DNA from: MWDV01 sp964634255
GTDB lineage: Bacteria; Verrucomicrobiota; Verrucomicrobiia; Limisphaerales; MWDV01
Length of the DNA: 9,534 bases
Reading direction: 5' to 3'
NCBI GenBank assembly: GCA_964634255.1
Contig: CAZWJC010000268.1
Coordinates: 1 to 9,534 of the forward strand
Both the position numbers and the translations under genes were made by a program. The notes below the pieces were generated by a model. It worked only from the letters and a program-made list of their open reading frames with translations. It ran no database searches and was not told where the DNA came from. This document shows positions 4,381 to 9,534 of this stretch, piece by piece (position 1 is the first letter of the stretch; each line of letters begins with the position of its first letter).

Positions 4381-6372
4381 ATGAACATGAAGATCGGAAC
4401 AACATCGGGACGCGGTCCAATGCACGCGAGAATCACAACGCAGGACAGTGGTCGATCCGTAGCGCAGACTGGCAGTCTGCTGTGTCGCCGATTGGCAATC
4501 GGCATCCGCCCGAAACAGCTTCACCGCCTCTCGACAGGCCAACGTCTCGCAGAATGCCATTCTGCGAAACGGCAGGTTGCCAACCTGCGCTACGGACGCA
4601 GCGTTTGCACCGTGTTCGTTTTGCTGGCCACCTTCAGCCTGTTTGCTCTCGCTTCTCCTGCGTTTGCCGCCACCGTGGAAGACACCAAGCTAGAGGCGTT
4701 CTTCAAGCAGTATCTCGACGAGGCATTCAGGCTGCGCCCGATGGACGCGACGCAGCTCGGCGATCATCGCTTCGATAGCCAACTGGAAGATCTCTCCGCA
4801 TCTGCCCGTGCCGGCTGGACAGCGCAGACGCGTCGCACGTTGGAGGCGCTGCCGAAGCAGGTCGATTACGCCAAGCTTTCGCGCGCCGGCCAGATTGACT
4901 TCGAGATTCTCAAGCACGAGCTGGAGACCGGCATCTGGCTTGATGAAAACACGCGCCGCTTCGAGACCGACCCGCGCGCCTACAACAGCTACATCAACGA
5001 CAGCGTGTATCTGCTGCTCGAACAATCCACGCTGCCGAAGGAGCAGAACATCGCCAACGCCATCGCCCGCATGGCGCAGATTCCGAAGGTCATCGCCGCC
5101 GCGCGCGCAAACCTGCAAAACCCGCCGAAGGTCCACACCGAAACCGCCATCCGCCAAAACCGCGGCGCGATCGCATTTTACGAAAGCGACCTGTTCGAGG
5201 TTGCCGGTCCGACGAAGCAGCTCGCGGCGTTGAAAGCCGCCGCTGCGCCGGTGGCGACCGCGTTGAAGGATTACCAGCAGTTCCTTGAGAAGGACCTGCT
5301 GCCGCGGGCGAATGGCGAGTGGCGGCTGGGCCGCGAGAAGTTCGCCCGCAAGCTGGAGTTGACTCTGGACGCCGGACGGACGGCAGATGAGGTGTTGGCC
5401 GACGCGGAAGCCGAGTTCGCCCGCGTCTCGCGCGACATGTATGTCATCGCGCGCCAATTGTGGAGTCGCTATTACCCAAAGCTCGTTTTGCCGCCGGATG
5501 ACGAAGAAGGACGCCGCGCGACGGTGGAACAGGTCATGAAGGCGGTGGCGCAGGATCACTGCAAACCGCAGGACCTCACGCGCGAGGTGAAGCAGACCGT
5601 GAAGGTGGCCAAGAAGTTCATCGCCGCGAACGACATCTTGCGCCTGCCGGATCCGGATCATTGCCGCGTGATCGAGATGCCGGAGTTTCAGCGGGGCAAC
5701 TCGACGGCCTACATGAATTCGCCGCCGCCGCTCGATCCGAACGCCGCCGGCTTCTACGCCGTGAGCCCGCCGCCGAAGGATTGGGACGCCGCGCGCGTGA
5801 AGAGTTATCTGGAGGAATACAACCGCCAGATGCTGCACATCCTCACGATCCACGAGGCTTACCCCGGCCATTCGGTGCAGCTCGAATACGCGAACAAGAA
5901 CCCGTCGCGCATCCGCAAGGTGCTCGGCTCGGGCGTGTATATCGAGGGCTGGGCGGTCTATACGGAGCAGATGATGCTGGACCAGGGCTACGGCGAACGA
6001 GACCTGGCGTTGCGCCTGACGCAGCTCAAGTTCTATCTGCGCGCGGTAGCGAACACGATCCTCGACCACAAGATGCACTGCACGGCGATGACCGACGACG
6101 AAGCGATGGACCTACTGGTCAAGCGCTCATTCCAATCCGAGGGCGAAGCGCGGCTCAAGGTCATCCGCGCCAAGCAAAGCTCGTGCCAGCTCTCGACCTA
6201 TTTCGTCGGGCGCATGGCGCACTACCGGTTGCGGCAGGAAATCCAGCGCGAGCTGGGCGACAAGTTCGTGCTGGGCCGCTATCACGAAGCCGTGCTGCAA
6301 CCCGGCAGCGTGCCGGTGAAATACCTGCCGGAACTCGTGCGGGCGAATCTGGGGATGGCGAGACGACAATAG
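4381..6372 (+). CDS. Secreted DUF885 family protein, predicted metallopeptidase
   Basis: From ATG 4381 the product has 663 residues. Motif HEAYPGH (491-497) followed by EGWAVYTE (522-529) is the hallmark of DUF885, a family predicted to be zinc peptidases with an HExxPGH site; H491, E492 and H497 are the likely metal/catalytic residues. The C-terminal segment SCQLSTYFVGRMAHYRLR also fits the family. A signal peptide is clear but displaced: Arg73, then a hydrophobic run about 75-91 and a cleavage site SPAFA-A near residue 96, so the mature protein should be exported. The 70 residues before it are unusual because a 141-bp hairpin element (4456-4596) supplies 47 of them. Candidate starts at 4366 (ATG), 4375 (GTG, overlapping the btpA stop), 4381, 4387 and 4420 are all in frame, and none has a good Shine-Dalgarno. 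A GTG at 4612 would leave a signal peptide without its basic end. The start is therefore uncertain; the gene itself is not. Confidence 0.9.
   Translation: MNMKIGTTSGRGPMHARITTQDSGRSVAQTGSLLCRRLAIGIRPKQLHRLSTGQRLAECHSAKRQVANLRYGRSVCTVFVLLATFSLFALASPAFAATVEDTKLEAFFKQYLDEAFRLRPMDATQLGDHRFDSQLEDLSASARAGWTAQTRRTLEALPKQVDYAKLSRAGQIDFEILKHELETGIWLDENTRRFETDPRAYNSYINDSVYLLLEQSTLPKEQNIANAIARMAQIPKVIAAARANLQNPPKVHTETAIRQNRGAIAFYESDLFEVAGPTKQLAALKAAAAPVATALKDYQQFLEKDLLPRANGEWRLGREKFARKLELTLDAGRTADEVLADAEAEFARVSRDMYVIARQLWSRYYPKLVLPPDDEEGRRATVEQVMKAVAQDHCKPQDLTREVKQTVKVAKKFIAANDILRLPDPDHCRVIEMPEFQRGNSTAYMNSPPPLDPNAAGFYAVSPPPKDWDAARVKSYLEEYNRQMLHILTIHEAYPGHSVQLEYANKNPSRIRKVLGSGVYIEGWAVYTEQMMLDQGYGERDLALRLTQLKFYLRAVANTILDHKMHCTAMTDDEAMDLLVKRSFQSEGEARLKVIRAKQSSCQLSTYFVGRMAHYRLRQEIQRELGDKFVLGRYHEAVLQPGSVPVKYLPELVRANLGMARRQ
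4456..4596 (+). repeat. 141-bp composite hairpin element with 12-bp terminal inverted repeats
   Basis: The ends are perfect inverted repeats: TCCGTAGCGCAG at 4456-4467 and CTGCGCTACGGA at 4585-4596. Inside are four near-identical small hairpins, each with a stem of 7-9 bp and a 3-base loop: GCAGACTGGCAGTCTGC (4464-4480), GCCGATTGGCAATCGGC (4487-4503), CGCAGAATGCCATTCTGCG (4548-4566, extendable by one pair) and GCAGGTTGCCAACCTGC (4572-4588). The left pair have loop GGC and the right pair GCC, so the element is two arms in opposite orientation, like a BIME made of inverted REPs. The 43-base centre (4504-4546) has no perfect hairpin. It is 47 codons long, in frame and stop-free in the DUF885 reading frame. 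Confidence 0.9.
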
Positions 6373-6400
6373 CACAGAGAGGCGCGGGGTTGGCTCACTC

Positions 6401-6892
6401 GTGATTACTAAAGACCAAGTTCCTGGAGTTCTTGTGGCGGCCTGCCCTTCCTTTGCTGACTCAAGTCGCGAGTCCATGCAGGAAGATGGCAGCGTCTTGC
6501 TGTATGCCACGACCGGCTCTTTTGCTCAACACCTTTTGGAATTGCATGTCCAGGGACGTCGTAACGAGTTCCCTGCCGTCGCGGAAGCAATTGAGCGGCT
6601 GCATATGGAGGGCGATTCATCCGTACGCGAGGCCGCGACGATAGGTATTCTGGAGGGTATTCAGAACATCTGGGGCAACAACGAGGTTGATCCCGAGCTG
6701 TTCGGGCAATTGCTATTGCCCGAATGCCGCCGGTGGTGGGATGAACTGAACGCCTTCTGGCGAGGGGAGAGACGTTATGTCGGCGAAGGTTTTCAGAAAA
6801 CGATCACCGACGAGGACATCAAACAAATTCGGGAGGAAATCAAAGCCTTCAACGAGCGTCCTCGGCGGGAAGGAGAGGGGAAATCAGATTGA
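6401..6892 (+). CDS. DUF7674-like small cytoplasmic protein
   Basis: A 163-residue soluble, largely helical protein without a signal peptide. I believe it belongs to DUF7674, from the pattern SFAQHLLEL, then a helix ending IERLHMEGD, then a GILEGIQN motif (about 82-89), and a C-terminal LLPECRRWWDELNAFWRGE block (about 104-122) that resembles the family's Leu-Gly-Pro...Trp...Phe-Trp end. The family's function is unknown; I have the impression that it occurs as stand-alone genes of the kind found beside immunity proteins, which is not evidence of role. The final 40 residues are charged (Glu/Lys/Arg). The start is GTG 6401, 28 bases after the DUF885 stop; an AGAGAGG stretch lies upstream but farther than usual. 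A/T-ending codons are more frequent than in the flanking peptidase genes, suggesting an inserted accessory gene. The S9 peptidase start follows 29 bases after its stop. Confidence 0.7.
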   Translation: MITKDQVPGVLVAACPSFADSSRESMQEDGSVLLYATTGSFAQHLLELHVQGRRNEFPAVAEAIERLHMEGDSSVREAATIGILEGIQNIWGNNEVDPELFGQLLLPECRRWWDELNAFWRGERRYVGEGFQKTITDEDIKQIREEIKAFNERPRREGEGKSD

Positions 6893-6912
6893 GATCAAGT
6901 TTCTTCACATTT

Positions 6913-6916
6913 GAGG
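6913..6916 (+). promoter_or_regulatory. Ribosome binding site of the S9 peptidase gene
   Basis: GAGG with a 5-base spacer before ATG 6922. It decides the start: a TTG at 6889, overlapping the stop of the preceding gene, would add 11 residues in front of an otherwise standard signal peptide. It is the clearest Shine-Dalgarno in the window. Confidence 0.6.
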
Positions 6917-6921
6917 TTACC

Positions 6922-9471
6922 ATGAGAAAGTGGTTGTTCGTCGCGGCTGTATGCGGGCTGGCTTTGGCCTGGCCTTCCTCAACCCTAGCCCAAGGCTCGC
7001 GCGCGGATTACGAGCGCGCGGCAAACCTCCGGAAGCTTACCGAAAACAAAGTCTTTCGCGATCGCGTCGAGCCGCACTGGCTCACGAACAACACCCAGTT
7101 CTGGTATCGCGTCAAGACCGGCGCGGCCACGCATGAGTTCATCTTCGTGGACGCGGAGAAGGGCGAGCGCAAGGCAGCGTTCGATCATGCCAGGCTGGCA
7201 ACCGCGTTGACTCAGGCTGGCGTGACGAACGCTCAGGCAGATCAACTGCCGCTCGACCGGCTGGAGTACAACCTTGCGGAGAACGCTGCGGACTTCCGCG
7301 CAGACGGCAAGAACTGGCGCTACGACCTGCGGACCGGCCAATTGCAGGAACGGCCCGGCGCAACCAATGGGACCGCCGCAGGTCTCTCACCATTGGAGGG
7401 TGCGCCGCGTGCCAGCACGCGCACCGGCGACGATACCTCCGTCACGTTCATCAACCGCACGGAGGGAGAGGTCGAGCTTTTCTGGCTCGACGCTGACGGC
7501 GAGCGCAAGAGCTACGGCAAGCTGGCGGTCGGCGCTGAGCGCGACCAGCACACCTTTGCCGGGCACGTCTGGCTGGTCATGAACGCCAGCGGGCGACCGT
7601 TGGGCGTTTTCCAGGCGGAAGACAAGCCCGCTCGAGTCGAGGTTGGCAATCAGACCACGCAGCGTCGGCGGGGCGATCGCCCGTTCCGCCGTCGGGAAAG
7701 CCGCCCGCGTGACGCCTCGCCCGATGGCCAGTGGCACGCCTTTGTCAAAGAGTCCAACGTCGTCGTAAGCAACACGGCGTCTGGCGACATAGTCACGCTT
7801 ACCTCGGACGGCACCACGAACGACGCCTACGCCGAACGCTTCTTCTGGTCGCCGGATTCAAAGAAGCTCGTCGCGGTGCGCGTCGAGAAGGGAGACGAGC
7901 GGAAGGTCTATTACGTCGAGTCGTCGCCGAAGGATCAGCTCCAGCCAAAGCTCCATTCCTACGATTACCTGAAGCCGGGCGACAAGCTGCCACACCCGCG
8001 TCCGCACTTGTTCGACCTCGCCACGCGCAAGGAGACGCCGGTCAGCGACGCGCTGTTCCCCAATCCGTTCACGGAGAGCGGCGACATGGAGATCCGTTGG
8101 TCGCCGGATTCCGCGCGGTTCACGTTCGTTTACAACCAGCGTGGCCACCAGGTCCTGCGCGTCATCGCCGTGGACGCCGCGACCGGCGAGGCCCGCGCCA
8201 TCGTGGACGAGCAGAGCAAGACCTTCATTGACTACAGCGGCAAGCAATTCCTCGAATACCTCGACGACACCGGCGAACTCATCTGGATGTCGGAGCGCGA
8301 CGGCTGGAATCATCTCTACCTCTGCGACGCGAAGACCGGCGCGGTGAAGAACCAAATCACGCGTGGCGAATGGGTCGTGCGCGGGGTCGAGCGCGTGGAC
8401 AAGGAAAAGCGCCAGGTGTGGTTTCGCGCGGGCGGCATCCGGCCCGGACAGGACCCTTACTACGTCCACTTCTGCCGCGTGAACTTCGACGGCAGCGGGT
8501 TGGTGATCCTGACCGAAGGCGACGGCACGCACACGGTGGAGTTTTCGCCCAACCGGCGCTTTCTCGTGGACACGTGGTCGCGCGTGGACCAGACACCCGT
8601 CACCGAACTGCGCCGTGCGGAGGACGGCAAGCTGGTCTGCGAGCTGGAGCGCGCAGATTGGAGTGAGCTGCTCAAGACCGGCTGGAGCGCTCCGGAGCGT
8701 TTCGTTGCCAAGGGCCGGGACGGCCAGACGGACATTTTCGGCATCATCGTTCGCCCGACGAACTTCGATCCACAGAAGAAGTATCCCGTCATCGAGGACA
8801 TCTACGCCGGGCCGCAGGATGCCTTCGTGCCGAAGGCGTTTTCGGCGTGGCAGAACATGCGCGCAATGGCCGAGCTGGGTTTCATCTTGGTCAAAATGGA
8901 TGGCATGGGCACGTCGCAGCGCTCGAAGGCGTTTCACGACGTGTGTTGGAAGAACCTGGCCGACGCCGGTTTCCCGGATCGCATCCTGTGGATCAAAGCC
9001 GCCGCGGCGAAGTATCCGCAGATGGACCTGAGCCGCGTGGGCATTTACGGCGGGTCGGCCGGCGGCCAGAACGCGCTGGGTGCGTTGCTGACGCACGGCG
9101 AGTTCTACAAAGCGGCGGCGGCGGATTGCGGCTGCCACGACAATCGAATGGACAAGATCTGGTGGAACGAGCAATGGATGGGCTGGCCCATCGGCCCGCA
9201 CTACGAGGAGCAATCCAACGTGACGATGGCGCACAAGCTCCAGGGCAAGCTGCTGCTGTTCGTCGGCGAGATGGACGAAAACGTGGACCCGGCCAGTACG
9301 ATGCAGGTGGTCAATGCGCTGATCAAGGCGGACAAGGATTTCGACCTGGTCGTGATGACGGGCAAGGGCCACGGCTCGGCGGAGAACGATTACGGCCGTC
9401 GCCGGCGCGCGGATTTCTTCGTGCGCAACCTGCTGGGTGTCGAGCCGAGGTGGCAGAAGGAAATGAAGTGA
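6922..9471 (+). CDS. Secreted S9 family peptidase (DPP-IV/prolyl oligopeptidase type) with inserted VHL-beta-like domain
   Basis: An 849-residue exported serine peptidase. Residues 1-23 form a signal peptide (MRK, hydrophobic core, cleavage after TLA). Residues about 27-630 are the beta-propeller (DPPIV N-terminal type), with WSPDSKKL and WSPDSARF blade motifs and the family block SERDGWNHLYL. The C-terminal alpha/beta-hydrolase domain has the nucleophile S712 in GGSAGG, D785 in GEMDENV and H817 in GKGHG, so the catalytic triad is complete. This family releases peptides or dipeptides, often after proline. The Glu-Glu pair by which true DPP-IV enzymes hold the substrate N-terminus is not obvious: the matching place before the first WSPD motif reads AYAERFFWSPD, so the exact specificity is open. 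Residues about 172-241 interrupt the propeller and resemble the VHL beta domain; an Arg-rich linker (about 249-265) follows. The protein should act in the periplasm or outside the cell. A hairpin repeat lies just after the stop. Confidence 0.93.
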   Translation: MRKWLFVAAVCGLALAWPSSTLAQGSRADYERAANLRKLTENKVFRDRVEPHWLTNNTQFWYRVKTGAATHEFIFVDAEKGERKAAFDHARLATALTQAGVTNAQADQLPLDRLEYNLAENAADFRADGKNWRYDLRTGQLQERPGATNGTAAGLSPLEGAPRASTRTGDDTSVTFINRTEGEVELFWLDADGERKSYGKLAVGAERDQHTFAGHVWLVMNASGRPLGVFQAEDKPARVEVGNQTTQRRRGDRPFRRRESRPRDASPDGQWHAFVKESNVVVSNTASGDIVTLTSDGTTNDAYAERFFWSPDSKKLVAVRVEKGDERKVYYVESSPKDQLQPKLHSYDYLKPGDKLPHPRPHLFDLATRKETPVSDALFPNPFTESGDMEIRWSPDSARFTFVYNQRGHQVLRVIAVDAATGEARAIVDEQSKTFIDYSGKQFLEYLDDTGELIWMSERDGWNHLYLCDAKTGAVKNQITRGEWVVRGVERVDKEKRQVWFRAGGIRPGQDPYYVHFCRVNFDGSGLVILTEGDGTHTVEFSPNRRFLVDTWSRVDQTPVTELRRAEDGKLVCELERADWSELLKTGWSAPERFVAKGRDGQTDIFGIIVRPTNFDPQKKYPVIEDIYAGPQDAFVPKAFSAWQNMRAMAELGFILVKMDGMGTSQRSKAFHDVCWKNLADAGFPDRILWIKAAAAKYPQMDLSRVGIYGGSAGGQNALGALLTHGEFYKAAAADCGCHDNRMDKIWWNEQWMGWPIGPHYEEQSNVTMAHKLQGKLLLFVGEMDENVDPASTMQVVNALIKADKDFDLVVMTGKGHGSAENDYGRRRRADFFVRNLLGVEPRWQKEMK
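7435..7644 (+). other. VHL beta-like domain within the S9 peptidase
   Basis: Residues 172-241 of the peptidase. The segment F176-V219 aligns without a gap to residues 76-119 of human pVHL (sequence recalled from memory), with 18 of 44 identical, including N178, W188, D192, G193, Y198, G204, H210, G214, H215, W217 and L218. The alpha domain that binds elongin C is absent. Domain limits are approximate. Confidence 0.75.
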
Positions 9472-9508
9472 GGCCAGAGCTACCCAGGCGTTCCCCCTCA
9501 CCCCGGCC

Positions 9509-9525
9509 CTCTCCCACTGGGAGAG
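9509..9525. repeat. Short hairpin repeat downstream of the S9 peptidase gene
   Basis: Perfect 7-bp stem with a 3-base loop, CTCTCCCACTGGGAGAG, preceded by the C-rich CCCCTCACCCCGGCC. Sequences of this form recur in intergenic regions of many GC-rich bacteria. There is no T-run within the window, so termination is possible but unproven. The 63 bases from 9472 to the end hold no gene that I can see. Confidence 0.55.
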
Positions 9526-9534
9526 TGAGAAGCT

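Noticed and set aside
4456..4596. CRISPR-like array
   Set aside because: The repeated units are self-complementary hairpins of 17-21 bases with no regular unique spacers of 30 or more bases, and there are no cas genes.
4445..4608. Flanking GRSV codons on both sides of the 141-bp element as a target-site duplication
   Set aside because: The peptide repeat is GRSV on both sides, but the DNA differs at several bases and overlaps the terminal repeats, so it is most likely coincidence.
4690..6078. 462-codon antisense open frame opposite the DUF885 gene
   Set aside because: It mirrors the DUF885 coding frame, has no recognisable motif, and has an antisense-type composition.
6889..6921. TTG start giving the S9 peptidase 11 extra residues and a TTGA overlap with the upstream gene
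   Set aside because: ATG 6922 has a GAGG at proper spacing and begins a textbook signal peptide (MRK followed by a hydrophobic core).
7858..9501. 547-codon antisense open frame opposite the S9 peptidase
   Set aside because: The + strand has a full set of family motifs and a complete catalytic triad. The antisense translation is rich in Arg, Val, His and Leu and shows no domain, as expected from GC-biased codons read backwards.

Overview
The window looks like chromosomal DNA from a GC-rich member of the Verrucomicrobiota, probably the Pedosphaera/Limisphaerales group. That placement is inference. It rests on the gene mix (RNase III, BtpA-family protein, DUF885 and S9 secreted peptidases) and on dispersed repeats of a style I associate with those genomes: a TCCGAA heptad array that reads as NPKSExR, and short hairpin repeats beginning with GTAG. 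No RNA gene, CRISPR array, transposase or integrase gene is visible. All supported genes are on the + strand.

Layout. (1) 36-674: four-cysteine zinc-ribbon-like protein of unknown function with a Pro/Ala-rich tail. (2) 696-1370: SMI1/KNR4 (SUKH)-like protein whose stop overlaps the likely start of rnc. (3) 1367-2164: RNase III, with a C-terminal tail encoded by a heptad repeat array. (4) 2165-3577: accessory patch holding a 31-bp palindromic repeat, a dual-specificity-phosphatase-like gene, a 5' fragment of btpA cut off at a second 31-bp repeat, an unrecognised 155-aa gene, and a second heptad array in opposite orientation. (5) 3578-4378: intact btpA. (6) 4381-6372: secreted DUF885 predicted metallopeptidase; a 141-bp element of four hairpins with perfect 12-bp terminal inverted repeats lies in frame between the start-codon region and the signal peptide. 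(7) 6401-6892: small DUF7674-like protein. (8) 6922-9471: secreted S9 family (DPP-IV/prolyl oligopeptidase-like) peptidase. (9) 9472-9534: non-coding, with a short hairpin repeat.

The most striking protein observation is in the S9 peptidase. Residues about 172-241 resemble the beta domain of the eukaryotic von Hippel-Lindau protein, and the residues at four of the five hydroxyproline-pocket positions I can recall are identical, the fifth being Ser to Thr. The domain sits inside the N-terminal propeller region.

Functionally the conserved genes do not form one pathway. DUF885 and S9 are both exported peptidases and could contribute to extracytoplasmic peptide breakdown. The four small genes (SUKH, phosphatase-like, 155-aa, DUF7674-like) use more A/T-ending codons than their neighbours and look like individual acquisitions. 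The repeats have clearly reshaped the locus: one extends rnc, one marks the break in a btpA copy, and one lengthens the DUF885 N-terminus.
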